From positions 502,960-566,959 of the forward strand of contig NZ_FOHX01000003.1 of NCBI RefSeq assembly GCF_900111685.1: DNA of 64,000 bases, read 5' to 3'. Position numbers and translations under genes: made by a program. Below are positions 8,252-16,320 of the stretch, piece by piece. Numbering within the stretch: position 1 is the stretch's first letter; each line of letters opens with the position of its first letter. The stretch comes from Nonomuraea wenchangensis (GTDB taxonomy: Bacteria > Actinomycetota > Actinomycetes > Streptosporangiales > Streptosporangiaceae). The notes below the pieces were generated by a model. That model was given only the letters and a program-made list of their open reading frames with translations, searched no databases and was not told the DNA's origin.

Positions 8252-8818
8252 ATGGGAAACAGGGAGGACCTGCTGGCGGGCGCCAAGCGGTGTCTGGTCG
8301 AGAAGGGCTACACCCGCACCACGGCGCGCGACGTCGCGAAAGCGTCGGGCGTGAGCCTCGCGGCCATCGGCTACCACTTCAAGTCGAAGGAGGCGCTGCT
8401 CAACGAGGCGCTGTTCGAGGTCATGCGGGAGTGGGGCGACGAGCTGGCGACGACGCTGTCGGCCGAGGTGGAGCCGGGCGCGGACGGGCTGGAGCGCTTC
8501 GCCGTCGTCTGGGACCGCGTGCTGGAGTCGTTCGCGCGGCTGCGGCCGCTCTGGGTGACGCAGCTCGAACTCCTGGGCCAGGTCGAGCACCTGCCGGAGG
8601 TGCGCGAGCAGCTCGCCGCCGCGAACCGGGACGCCCAGGAGGGGCTCGCGGAGCTCTTCGGCGGCGGCGAGCCGGGCGCCGGTCCCGAGGACGCCCGGCT
8701 GACCGGGGCGCTCTACCAGGCGCTGCTCACTGGCTTCCTGTCCCAGTGGCTGCTCGATCCCGAGCGGGCGCTGTCGGGCCGCGAGGTGGCCGCCGCCCTG
8801 CGCCTGGTGACCGCGTGA
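8252..8818 (+). CDS. TetR-family repressor, probable regulator of the FAD monooxygenase
   Basis: 188-aa dimeric DNA-binding repressor. The N-terminal helix-turn-helix is visible as YTRTTARDVAKASGVSLAAIGYHFKSKEALL at about residues 24-54. The remainder is the variable ligand-binding helical domain. Divergent placement and the shared palindrome make the monooxygenase its likely target, with the enzyme's substrate the likely inducer. The C-terminus ends just before the convergent maleylpyruvate isomerase-like gene (stops 4 bp apart). Confidence 0.93.
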   Translation: MGNREDLLAGAKRCLVEKGYTRTTARDVAKASGVSLAAIGYHFKSKEALLNEALFEVMREWGDELATTLSAEVEPGADGLERFAVVWDRVLESFARLRPLWVTQLELLGQVEHLPEVREQLAAANRDAQEGLAELFGGGEPGAGPEDARLTGALYQALLTGFLSQWLLDPERALSGREVAAALRLVTA

Positions 8819-8822
8819 ACTT

Positions 8823-9461
8823 CTAGAACGCGCTGATGGTGGCCGGGGCGCGCTCGGCCCGGCTCAGCGTGCGGATGACCGCCGTCGCGCCGTGCCGGTG
8901 CACCGCCAGCCGGGCCAGCAGCTCGACCACGGGCCGGATGACCTCCGGCGGCAGCGCGGGCGTCTCGACGCCCACGCTGGCGGCCAGGTCGTCGGCGTGG
9001 ACCACCAGCTCCACCAGGCGGGTGAGCAGGAAGTCGTCCAGGGTGAGCGCCCAGCCGGACCACTTCACGTGGACCACCCGGTCGGCGGGCTCGGCGGGCA
9101 GCGCGGTGATCTGCGCGTCGAGCAGCGCCCGCGTCCGCTCGATCAGCGCGGCCGGGCCGTCGGCCGCGGCGGCCTCGCCGCCCCGCCGGATGCCGACGTT
9201 GGTCTCGTGGTCGAGGCCCGCCTCCACCCACGGCGAGCGCGAGTAGTGCTCCAGGAGCTCGATCGGCTCGTGGCCGGCGCCGTCGGAGTCGAGCACGTCG
9301 CGAACCCGGACGATCTGGTGCGCCAGGTGCCCCGCCAGCCCCGCCACGCTGAACTCGGTGAGCGCGCTCGGTTTGTCCCAGGCCGCCGACACCGCCGGCT
9401 CCTCGAGCAGCGACACCGCCGACGTCGCGGCGATCACGTACGACTTCCTGATGTCCACCAT
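8823..9461 (-). CDS. Maleylpyruvate isomerase N-terminal domain (mycothiol-dependent/DinB-like) protein
   Basis: 212-aa four-helix-bundle protein of the MDMPI/DinB superfamily, common in actinomycetes as mycothiol-dependent transferases. Histidines at the expected metal positions are visible in SVAGLAGHLAHQIVRVRDVL and VELVVHADDLAASVGV. It may conjugate mycothiol to an electrophile, but the exact reaction is not predictable. It is a single gene, with the start ATG at 9461 about 20 bp upstream of the SMR stop, in line with the azoR-SMR pair behind it. Confidence 0.85.
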   Translation of the reverse strand: MVDIRKSYVIAATSAVSLLEEPAVSAAWDKPSALTEFSVAGLAGHLAHQIVRVRDVLDSDGAGHEPIELLEHYSRSPWVEAGLDHETNVGIRRGGEAAAADGPAALIERTRALLDAQITALPAEPADRVVHVKWSGWALTLDDFLLTRLVELVVHADDLAASVGVETPALPPEVIRPVVELLARLAVHRHGATAVIRTLSRAERAPATISAF

Positions 9462-9479
9462 CGTTCGCCCTTCCCTGTG

Positions 9480-9794
9480 TCAGGCCGTGATCCGGGCCAA
9501 CACTATCCCTCCCACGATCAGCGCGAGCGCCGCCATCCGCCCCGCCGAGACGGGGTCGTCGTGGAGCACCACGCCCAGCGTGATCGCGCCGACCGCGCCG
9601 ATGCCGGTGAAGACCGCGTACGCGGTGCCGACCGGCAGCGTGTTCATGGCCCGCGACAGCAGCCAGACGGCGGTGGCCATGAGCAGCAGGCTGACCAGCG
9701 TGGGCAGCGGGCGGGTGAAGTTCTGGGTCGGCTTGATGCTCTGCGACCAGGCCACTTCCACCAGCCCGGCCAGCAGCAGGACGAGCCAGCTCAC
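9480..9794 (-). CDS. Small multidrug resistance (SMR) family efflux protein
   Basis: 104-aa membrane protein with four hydrophobic helices. The first has VEVAWSQSIKPTQNF, with the essential membrane-embedded Glu of EmrE/SugE proteins, followed by GTAYAVFTGIGAVGA and a final helix ending LARITA. It starts at GTG 9794, overlapping the azoR stop (GTGA). SMR pumps work as dimers exchanging protons for cationic drugs or guanidinium; which one applies here is open. Coupling to azoR suggests both respond to the same toxic compound. Confidence 0.92.
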   Translation of the reverse strand: MSWLVLLLAGLVEVAWSQSIKPTQNFTRPLPTLVSLLLMATAVWLLSRAMNTLPVGTAYAVFTGIGAVGAITLGVVLHDDPVSAGRMAALALIVGGIVLARITA

Positions 9795-10441
9795 CGCGCC
9801 GCCTCCGTGAGGGCCAGGGCGCGGACCTGGGCGCGGGCGGCGGCCAGCGACTCCTCGTGCCGCGCCCGCAGGTGGGCGAGCGCCGGGTCGAGGCGGGCGT
9901 TGACCAGCTCGGCGTGGATGAACGTCACGTCCTCGACCTGGAAGTGGCCCCGGAGGAAGTCGCGCAGGTAGCGCTCCTCGTGGTCGTACGGCTCGCGGGG
10001 GGTGCCGGGACCGTACGCGCCGCCCCGCGCGCCGGTCACCACGAACGAGCGGCCGGCCAGTGACATCTTGGGGAAGGTGATCTGGTCGAGCCACGCCTTG
10101 AGCGACGACGGGATCGAGTAGTTGTACATCGGCGTGCCGATCAGCACGACGTCGGCGGCGACGACCTCGGCGAGCAGCGGCTCGACGATCGCCCAGGCGG
10201 CCTTCTGCGCGGGGGTGCGGACCGCCTCGGGGTAGCGGGCGGGGTCGGTGATCCCGTGCTCCAGGACGTGGTCGCACAGCTCCGTCCACGCCTCGCCGAT
10301 GTGCGGCACGGGGCGGGCGGCGAGGTCGCGGTAGGTGTAGCCGGCGTCGGGGTGGGCGGCGCGCCAGGCGCCGGCGTACTCGGCGGACAGCAGGCGCGAG
10401 AACGAGTTCCGACGCGCGCTGGCGTCCAGGTGCAGCAGCAT
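9791..10441 (-). CDS. azoR: FMN-dependent NADH:quinone reductase/azoreductase
   Basis: 216-aa flavodoxin-fold enzyme. The N-terminus LHLDASARRNSFSRLL is the FMN phosphate loop, and the core has GTPMYNYSIPSSLKAWLD and VVTGARGGAYGPG, typical of AzoR. It reduces quinones and azo compounds with NADH, protecting against electrophiles. RBS GAGGAG lies 8 nt before ATG. The gene heads an operon with the SMR pump and is divergent from a TetR gene across a double operator, so repression by that TetR is likely. Confidence 0.93.
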   Translation of the reverse strand: MLLHLDASARRNSFSRLLSAEYAGAWRAAHPDAGYTYRDLAARPVPHIGEAWTELCDHVLEHGITDPARYPEAVRTPAQKAAWAIVEPLLAEVVAADVVLIGTPMYNYSIPSSLKAWLDQITFPKMSLAGRSFVVTGARGGAYGPGTPREPYDHEERYLRDFLRGHFQVEDVTFIHAELVNARLDPALAHLRARHEESLAAARAQVRALALTEAAR

Positions 10442-10460
10442 CGTGGATCTCCTCAGCTAT

Positions 10461-10504
10461 GTGGACGCTGTGTCCACTTCACTATAACCGGACGCCGTGT
10501 CCAC
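10461..10504. promoter_or_regulatory. Two tandem TetR operators between azoR and tetR
   Basis: The first site, GTGGACGCTGTGTCCAC (10461-10477), has 6-bp inverted arms. The second, CCGGACGCCGTGTCCAC (10488-10504), repeats the same pattern 27 bp further. Between them lies an AT-rich ACTATAAC that can serve as a -10 for azoR on the minus strand (TATAGT). The second site abuts the -10 of the TetR gene. This is a typical divergent, autoregulated TetR control region. Confidence 0.72.
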
Positions 10505-10505
10505 C

Positions 10506-10511
10506 TACAAT
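10506..10511 (+). promoter_or_regulatory. -10 box for second tetR gene (leaderless)
   Basis: TACAAT ends 6 nt before the ATG at 10518, which decides the start: the longer frame from GTG 10497 would begin upstream of the -10. The operator copy at 10488-10504 overlaps the promoter core. Confidence 0.65.
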
Positions 10512-10517
10512 GGGCGC

Positions 10518-11078
10518 ATGGAGAGAGCCGACGCCGCCCGCAACCGCGCCAGGATCCTGGAGGCCGCCGCCGCGCTCTTCGCCGAGCGCCCGCCCCAGGA
10601 CGTGACGATGGACGACATCGCCAAGAAGGCCGGCGTCGGCCGGGGCACGCTCTACCGGCGCTATCCCGACCGCGCCTCGATCGCCGTCGCGCTGCTCGAC
10701 GAGCACGAACGCGAGCTCCAGGAACGACTGCTGCGCGGCGAACCGCCGCTCGGCCCCGGCGCGCCCCCCGCCGACCGGCTCGCCGCCTTCTACGCCGCGA
10801 TGGTGCGCCTGCTGGAGGACCACGCCCACCTGGTCCTGGGCACGGAGGTGGGCCGCTCGCGCTTCGAGACCGGCGCGTACGGCTTCTGGCGGGCCCACGT
10901 ACGGGCCCTGCTGGTGGCGGCCGGCACCCCCGACCCGGACGCGCTGGTGGAGGTGCTGCTCGCCCCCCTCGCCCCCGAGGTGTACGGCCACCAGCGCACC
11001 CGGCTCGGCCTCACCCCGGACCGGATCATCGAGGCGCTGACCCGCCTGACCGTGCTGCTCAGGCCAGGGTCTTCCTGA
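10518..11078 (+). CDS. TetR-family repressor, probable regulator of azoR-SMR
   Basis: 186-aa repressor. The helix-turn-helix is PPQDVTMDDIAKKAGVGRGTLYRRYPDRASI at about residues 28-58. The C-terminal helical domain is of the type found in regulators of quinone or drug responses. The start is taken as ATG 10518 because a -10 box lies 6 nt upstream; GTG 10497 is less likely. The last 20 bp overlap the convergent nucleotidyltransferase gene. Its role as repressor of azoR and the pump is inferred from the double palindrome between them. Confidence 0.92.
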   Translation: MERADAARNRARILEAAAALFAERPPQDVTMDDIAKKAGVGRGTLYRRYPDRASIAVALLDEHERELQERLLRGEPPLGPGAPPADRLAAFYAAMVRLLEDHAHLVLGTEVGRSRFETGAYGFWRAHVRALLVAAGTPDPDALVEVLLAPLAPEVYGHQRTRLGLTPDRIIEALTRLTVLLRPGSS

Positions 11079-11787
11079 TCGCCGACCGGATGAACGCGCG
11101 GGCCAGCTTGGCCCGGCGGAAGCGGCTGAGCGGGGTGCGCGGCGTGCCGTACCTGCGGGCGCGCACGTCGGCCACCACGAGCTCGGGCGCCCCCATCCCC
11201 GGCAGCAGGTCCAGGGCCTCCCGCTTGGTGATGAGCCGCCCGTCGGCGAGCGTGACCGCGGCCCGCGCGACCGTCACCGTGCCGAGGTCCACCCAGATGT
11301 CATGCAGCCAGCGCCGCCGCCCGCGCGTCTTCTCCAGCCAGTAGTCCCGCAGATCCGTACGGACGAACTCGGCCAGCTCGGCGTCCGACACCGGCGGCAG
11401 CAGCCCGGCGGGCGACGGACCGTACAGTTCGAGCGCCTTCACGTGCAGCTCGCGCCGGGTCACGGGGGTCACCGGGCGGCGGAAGATCTGCTCGTGCGCC
11501 CACGTCACGTGCTCGGCGGACGGATCGGCCAGCTCCTGGCGCGGCATGTACGAGCAGTGCAGCCGGTCCGCCAGCGGCAGGTCCAGGCCGCGGTGCACGG
11601 CCTTGATCCGCCGCCAGTGCTCCATCGTGACCGGCTTGTCCACGACCGCGACGAGATCGAGGTCGCTGCGGCCAGGCTGGTAGTCGTCGCTCGCCAGCGA
11701 CCCGTGGGCCCACAGCGCGACGAGGGGGACGGCGGGCTCCACGGCCTCCAGGAAACGGCTCAGCAGACGGTCGGTCGCGACGTGCAT
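11059..11787 (-). CDS. Nucleotidyltransferase-domain protein (aminoglycoside adenylyltransferase-like)
   Basis: 242-aa protein. The nucleotidyltransferase catalytic motif is WAHGSLASDDYQPGRSDLDL at about residues 28-47, with two Asp in DLD for metal binding. A long helical C-terminal part (TRRELHVKALELYGPS onwards) resembles ANT-type resistance enzymes and DUF4111-like proteins. It could adenylylate a small molecule, but resistance activity cannot be claimed from sequence. The ATG at 11787 lies back-to-back with the next gene, so the promoter must sit inside the neighbour's coding region. Confidence 0.8.
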   Translation of the reverse strand: MHVATDRLLSRFLEAVEPAVPLVALWAHGSLASDDYQPGRSDLDLVAVVDKPVTMEHWRRIKAVHRGLDLPLADRLHCSYMPRQELADPSAEHVTWAHEQIFRRPVTPVTRRELHVKALELYGPSPAGLLPPVSDAELAEFVRTDLRDYWLEKTRGRRRWLHDIWVDLGTVTVARAAVTLADGRLITKREALDLLPGMGAPELVVADVRARRYGTPRTPLSRFRRAKLARAFIRSAIRKTLA

Positions 11788-11797
11788 GATGGTCACT

Positions 11798-12613
11798 ATG
11801 ATCGATCCTCGCCTCACTGGAAAGGTCGCGTTGATCACCGGCGCCAATCAGGGCATCGGGGCGGCGGCCGCGATCGCGCTGGCGGCCCAGGGTGTGGCGG
11901 TCTTCCTGACGTACAAACGGCTCGACCCGCTGAAGCATCCGGCCTATCCCGAGGCGTACGACCGGCTGCGCGCCCGCGACGCAGGCGAGGTCGTGGCGCG
12001 GGTGCGCGAGGCGGGCGGCAGGGCGGAGTCGGCGGAGGCCGACCTCGCCGACCCGGAGACGCCCGGCCGGCTGTTCGACCTGGCGGAGTCGGCGTTCGGC
12101 CCGGTCGAGATCCTGGTCAACAACGCGAGCGGCTGGATCGCCGACACCTTCTCGGCGCAGGAGCACGACGGCTTCGGCCGCCCGACGCGGCAGGTGGACG
12201 CGGCGACGCACGACCGCCAGTTCGCGGTGGACGTGCGCGCGCCCGCGCTGCTCATCGCCGAGTTCGCCCGGCGGCACGTCGCCAGGGGCGCGAGCTGGGG
12301 CCGCGTCATCGGCCTGACCTCCGAGGGGCCGCACGGCTTCCCCGGCGAGGTCAGCTACGGCGCGGCCAAGTCGGCCCAGGAGAGCTACACGATGTCGGCG
12401 GCGCACGAGCTGGGCCGCCACGGCATCACCGCCAACATGATCCACCCTCCGATCACCGACACCGGCTGGATCAACGAGGAGGTGGAGAGCCTGGCCCGCG
12501 CGCACGGCCCGATCGGCACCGTCGGCCGCCCGGAGGAGGTGGCCGAGGTGATCACCTACCTCGCCTCCCACCAGGCCCGCCGGGTGACCGCACAAGTGAT
12601 CAGAATGTACTGA
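11798..12613 (+). CDS. Short-chain dehydrogenase/reductase (classical SDR, 3-oxoacyl-ACP reductase-like)
   Basis: 271-aa NAD(P)H oxidoreductase. The cofactor loop TGANQGIG is at residues 15-22, NNAS follows in the middle (ILVNNASGW), and the active-site YGAAK occurs in EVSYGAAKSAQESYTMSAAHELG. In these proteins Ser is usually 13 residues before the Tyr, and GLTSEGPHGFPGEVSYG fits. ATG 11798 is preferred over ATG 11786 because the SDR fold begins there. No RBS is visible, so the message may be leaderless. Substrate is unknown. Confidence 0.9.
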   Translation: MIDPRLTGKVALITGANQGIGAAAAIALAAQGVAVFLTYKRLDPLKHPAYPEAYDRLRARDAGEVVARVREAGGRAESAEADLADPETPGRLFDLAESAFGPVEILVNNASGWIADTFSAQEHDGFGRPTRQVDAATHDRQFAVDVRAPALLIAEFARRHVARGASWGRVIGLTSEGPHGFPGEVSYGAAKSAQESYTMSAAHELGRHGITANMIHPPITDTGWINEEVESLARAHGPIGTVGRPEEVAEVITYLASHQARRVTAQVIRMY

Positions 12614-12648
12614 CCGGGGCGATTCCCGAGCGCTAAAATCCGGAAATT

Positions 12649-13173
12649 ATGACTGAGGTTCTGCAGGTCGTCATCGGAGGGCCTGCGGCGGCGATGCCGC
12701 TTTCTGACCCTTATCTGGCTGATGTCATCGACCTCCTGCAGACCGTCGACAACGTCATGTGGCAGATCCGCGCGGCGGAAATAGTTCGTCGCGGCTTGCA
12801 GATCGGCCGGCGTGACCCCCGAAGCTACGGGCAGGGGTATCCTCCTCCGCCGGACGAGCCGACCCGCCGCGTCGGACGAGAATTACTCCACCGGGTGCGG
12901 CGTGAGATCGAGGACAAGCCGGCCGGCCTCGCGCGGCTCACCCGAATATCCATGGCGTCGCCGTTGGTGGCGGATTTAGCGGTCGCCGGCATGAGCGGCG
13001 CCGGCATCATTTCCGCCACCGTCTATCTGTTCAAGCATCCCGACCAGATCGGGGCGTGGTTTCCCACGCTCCAGACGTCATGGTGGAAAGGGCGCGAGGA
13101 GGCGCTGAAAGCGAAACAGTCCTTCGAGAAGCTGCGTGACGCGGGCGTGGAGATGCGGCAGCTCGAGGACTGA
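12649..13173 (+). CDS. Hypothetical protein with one membrane segment
   Basis: 174-aa protein not recognised as a known family. The first 100 residues are mixed helical and charged (VDNVMWQIRAAEIVRRGLQI). A hydrophobic stretch, ADLAVAGMSGAGIISATVYLF at about residues 107-127, could be a single membrane helix. A charged tail ends REEALKAKQSFEKLRDAGVE, possibly coiled coil. A TAAAAT box at 12634-12639 lies 9 nt before the ATG. Codon use is less GC-biased than neighbours in the first third. Function unknown. Confidence 0.75.
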   Translation: MTEVLQVVIGGPAAAMPLSDPYLADVIDLLQTVDNVMWQIRAAEIVRRGLQIGRRDPRSYGQGYPPPPDEPTRRVGRELLHRVRREIEDKPAGLARLTRISMASPLVADLAVAGMSGAGIISATVYLFKHPDQIGAWFPTLQTSWWKGREEALKAKQSFEKLRDAGVEMRQLED

Positions 13174-13188
13174 TCGCGGCGGTGGGGC

Positions 13189-13827
13189 TCAGGGGATCAG
13201 GTCGGGGGTGAGCGCGGCGAGGTCGGGCAGGACCCGCCAGGCCAGCGCCAGCGCGTCCGGGGCGGGCGGGTAGCGGGGGTGCGGCACCGCGATCACCCGC
13301 ATCCCCGCCGCGTACGCCGAGCGCAGCCCGTTGCTGGAGTCCTCGACCGCGACGCAGCCGCCCGGGTCCACGCCCATGCGCCGCGCCGCCTCCAGGTAGC
13401 CGTCGGGCGCGGGCTTGCCCCGTTCGACCTCCTCGGTCGAGACGGTGGCCGCGAAACAGGCCGTCAGCCCGGCCGCGTCCAGCACCACGTCGATCAGCCG
13501 TCGGGGGGACGAGCTGGCGAGCCCGAGCGTGCGCTCAGCCGCGAGCCGCCGTACGGCCTCCACCGCGCCCGGCATCAGCGGCACCTCGTCGCGGTAGCGG
13601 GCCGTCATCCGGTCGACGACCCCGCGCGCGATCTCGTCGGGTGTCAGGCGGACGCCCAGCTCGTGCAGGTAGGCGGCCCACTCGCCGGTGCTCATGCCCA
13701 TGAGCCGCGACTGGGTGTCCGGCTGCCACGTGCCGCCGTGCTCGGCCACGAACGCCCGCCGCACCTCCTCCCACACCGGCTCGGAGTCGACCAGCACGCC
13801 GTCGAGATCGAACACACACGCTCCCAT
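13189..13827 (-). CDS. HAD-superfamily phosphatase (beta-phosphoglucomutase-like)
   Basis: 212-aa haloacid dehalogenase-fold hydrolase of subfamily IA. Motif I DLDGVLVDSEPVWEE (residues 7-21) supplies the nucleophilic Asp. Motif II is LASSSPRRL, motif III the Lys in RGKPAPDGYLEAA, and motif IV VAVEDSSNGLRSAYAAGM. It should dephosphorylate a sugar phosphate or similar metabolite. It is probably a single gene: a minus-strand TAGAGT box ends 8 nt before the ATG. Exact substrate is open. Confidence 0.92.
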   Translation of the reverse strand: MGACVFDLDGVLVDSEPVWEEVRRAFVAEHGGTWQPDTQSRLMGMSTGEWAAYLHELGVRLTPDEIARGVVDRMTARYRDEVPLMPGAVEAVRRLAAERTLGLASSSPRRLIDVVLDAAGLTACFAATVSTEEVERGKPAPDGYLEAARRMGVDPGGCVAVEDSSNGLRSAYAAGMRVIAVPHPRYPPAPDALALAWRVLPDLAALTPDLIP

Positions 13828-13932
13828 GGACGATCACTCTAATCACCCGGCCGGCCGTCCCGCTTGTCCCTATTGCCCGAGATTCATCCTCTAAGGGGGA
13901 ATTGTTGAGCTATCCGGGAGCCTCTCCCGGGC

Positions 13933-15747
13933 ATGCGGACAGACATGGCAGACCTTCCGTTTCGCGACACGGGCGACTTCGACGACGCCGATCGCGGCTT
14001 CATCGCCAAGCTCGACCCCGGAGTGATCAAAACGGCCGATGGCAGGGTCATCTGGGACGTCGACGCCTACGACTTCCTCCACGACGAATGCCCCGAGACC
14101 GCCCACCCCAGCCTGTGGCGCCAGGCCCGGCTCAGCGCCCGCCAAGGTCTGTACGAGGTCACCCCGGGCGTCTACCAGGTGCGCGGCCTCGACCTGGCCA
14201 ACATGACGCTGGTCGAGGGCGAGCGGGGTGTCGTCGTCATCGACCCGCTCGGCTCCGTCGAGTGCGCCGCCGCCGCGCTCAAGCTCTACCGCGCCCACCG
14301 CGGTGAGCGCCCCGTCACCGGCGTCGTCTACACCCACCCTCACACCGACCACTACGGCGGCGGGCGCGGCGTCACCCACGGCGGCGTCCCGATCCTGGCC
14401 GCCACCGGGTTCCTGGAGCACGCGGTGGCGGAGAGCCTGTACGCCGGCCCCGCGCGGGCCCGCCGCGCCGTCTACATGTACGGCCCCGCCCTGCCCCGCT
14501 CGCCGGAGGGCCAGCTCGGCTCCGGCCTCGGCATGACCGTCGCCCCCGGCACCCGGTCGCTGCTCCCGCCCACGCTGGAGATCGCCCGTACCGGGCAGGA
14601 GGAGATCATCGACGGCGTGGAGCTGCTCTTCCAGCTCACACCCGGCGGTGGCGCGCCCGCCGAGCTGAGCATCCTCCTGCCCGCGCACCGGGCGCTGTTC
14701 CTCGCCGAGAACGCCGGCCGCGGCCAGCACGCCGTCCTGTCCCTGCGCGGCTCAGCCGTCCGCGACCCCCGGGCGTGGGCCCGCCACCTCGACGAGGCGC
14801 TCGCCCTGCTCGCCCCGCACGCCGACGTCGCCCTGGCCGCGCACCACTGGCCCACCTGGGGCGGCGACGGCATCGCGGGCCACCTCACCCGCCAGCGCGA
14901 CCTGTACGCGTACCTGCACGACCAGACCCTTCGCCTGCTCAACAAGGGCCTGACCGCCGCCGAGATCGCCGAGGCCGTACGCCTGCCGCCCGAGCTGGAG
15001 CAGACCTGGCACGCCCGCGGCCACCACGGCTCGACCGCGCACAACGTCAAGGCCGTCTACCAGCGCTACCTCGGCTGGTTCGACGGCAACCCCGCCCACC
15101 TCTGGGAGCACCCGCCGAAGGAGAGCGCCATCAGGTATGTCGACTGCCTGGGCGGCGGCGCGGCCGTGGTCGCCTGCGCCCGCCGCTACATCGGCGAGAA
15201 CGACCTGCGCTTCGCCGTCCAGCTGCTCAACCACGCCGTCTTCGCCGACGAGGGCAACAAGGAGGCCCGCGACCTGCTCGCCGAGGTCTACACCAGGCTC
15301 GGCCACGGCGCGGAGAACGCCGCCTGGCGCAACTTCTACCTGATGGCCGCGCTGGAGCTGACCGACGGCATCGTCCCGGCCACGCCGGAGCGGACCGCGC
15401 CGGACGTGCTGGCCGCGCTGAGCGTGGCGCAGATCTTCGACACGCTCGCCGTACGGGTGGACGGGCCGCGCGCCTGGCACGAACGCCTGGCCATCGACTG
15501 GCACCTGACCGACCTCGGCGAGCGCCACCGTACGACCCTCTCGAACGGCGCCCTCATCCACCAGCCGAACCCGCCCGCCGACGTGCCGCCCGACCTGACC
15601 CTGCGGCTGACGAAGGCGCAGCTCGTGGGGCTGATGGCGGGCAAGGGCGTGGAGGGCGTGGAGCGGGAGGGCGACACGACGGCGCTCAAGCGCCTGGTGG
15701 CCGTCCTCGACCATCCGATCCCGGACTTCGCGATCGTCACGGCGTGA
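13933..15747 (+). CDS. Alkyl sulfatase-like MBL-fold hydrolase (SdsA1/BDS1 type)
   Basis: 604-aa zinc enzyme predicted to release sulfate from alkyl sulfates such as SDS. The N-terminal metallo-beta-lactamase domain has the metal motif THPHTDHYGGGRGV near residue 134, with further ligands around FLAENAGRG and AAHHWPTWGG. A central helical dimerisation region (ENDLRFAVQLLNHAVFADEGN) and a C-terminal SCP2-like domain (HERLAIDWHLTDLGERH) complete the usual three-domain order. No signal peptide is visible, so it is cytoplasmic. ATG 13945 is an alternative start. The stop overlaps the convergent gene by 11 bp. Confidence 0.92.
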   Translation: MRTDMADLPFRDTGDFDDADRGFIAKLDPGVIKTADGRVIWDVDAYDFLHDECPETAHPSLWRQARLSARQGLYEVTPGVYQVRGLDLANMTLVEGERGVVVIDPLGSVECAAAALKLYRAHRGERPVTGVVYTHPHTDHYGGGRGVTHGGVPILAATGFLEHAVAESLYAGPARARRAVYMYGPALPRSPEGQLGSGLGMTVAPGTRSLLPPTLEIARTGQEEIIDGVELLFQLTPGGGAPAELSILLPAHRALFLAENAGRGQHAVLSLRGSAVRDPRAWARHLDEALALLAPHADVALAAHHWPTWGGDGIAGHLTRQRDLYAYLHDQTLRLLNKGLTAAEIAEAVRLPPELEQTWHARGHHGSTAHNVKAVYQRYLGWFDGNPAHLWEHPPKESAIRYVDCLGGGAAVVACARRYIGENDLRFAVQLLNHAVFADEGNKEARDLLAEVYTRLGHGAENAAWRNFYLMAALELTDGIVPATPERTAPDVLAALSVAQIFDTLAVRVDGPRAWHERLAIDWHLTDLGERHRTTLSNGALIHQPNPPADVPPDLTLRLTKAQLVGLMAGKGVEGVEREGDTTALKRLVAVLDHPIPDFAIVTA

Positions 15748-16261
15748 CCGGCGGCGCGGGCCGCTCCTGTGCCGTCCGGCCGGGATGCTCGGGCACGGGC
15801 CGGTCGGCATGCTCGCGCATGGACCGGCAGGCCAGCGCGAGCAGCGTGACCACGACCGCCGCCAGCGCGGGGCCCACCACCAGCGGCACCGCCGGCTCGC
15901 CCGCGTGCCACGCCGCCGCGAGGATCGCCGCCGACGTCACCGCCCCCACCCCGAACATCGCCAGCCAGAGCGGCAGCACCCGCACATAGGTGTAGAGCAG
16001 CGGGAACGCCGGCCACACGAACGGCGCCGAGGCGACGGCCAGCACCAGCCAGAGCGCCGTCAGCGCCCCGAGCCACACCGGCCCGGCCACCGGCCGGCCC
16101 TCGACCGACGGCCCGGCCGCGTAGAGCGCGCCGAGCAGCACGCCTCCCGCGGCGATCCCCACCTGGTCCTCGCGCAGCACGGTGACCACGGCCATCGCCA
16201 GCAGCCCGAAGACCGTGAGATGCACCGCCCACGTCAGCAACCGCAACGGTATGTCCATCAT
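15737..16261 (-). CDS. Multi-spanning membrane protein, possibly an orphan sensor-like domain
   Basis: 174-aa protein with about five hydrophobic segments covering residues 5-145 (PLRLLTWAVHLTVFGLLAMAV, VWLGALTALWLVLAVAS, LWLAMFGVGAVTSAAILAA, VVGPALAAVVVTLLALA). A short basic and Pro-rich cytoplasmic tail ends HADRPVPEHPGRTAQERPAP. The layout resembles the N-terminal sensor region of NarL-type histidine kinases, but no kinase core follows. It may be a stand-alone membrane protein or a truncated kinase. Function unknown. Confidence 0.72.
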   Translation of the reverse strand: MMDIPLRLLTWAVHLTVFGLLAMAVVTVLREDQVGIAAGGVLLGALYAAGPSVEGRPVAGPVWLGALTALWLVLAVASAPFVWPAFPLLYTYVRVLPLWLAMFGVGAVTSAAILAAAWHAGEPAVPLVVGPALAAVVVTLLALACRSMREHADRPVPEHPGRTAQERPAPPVTP

Positions 16262-16320
16262 CGATCACCAACAGTAACGGCGATCGGCCGCGGACGCGAC
16301 GTACCAGGCGGTGACGGGTT

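Noticed and set aside
10497-10517. Upstream GTG start for the second TetR protein
   Set aside because: The -10 TACAAT lies downstream of that GTG, so the transcript would not contain it.
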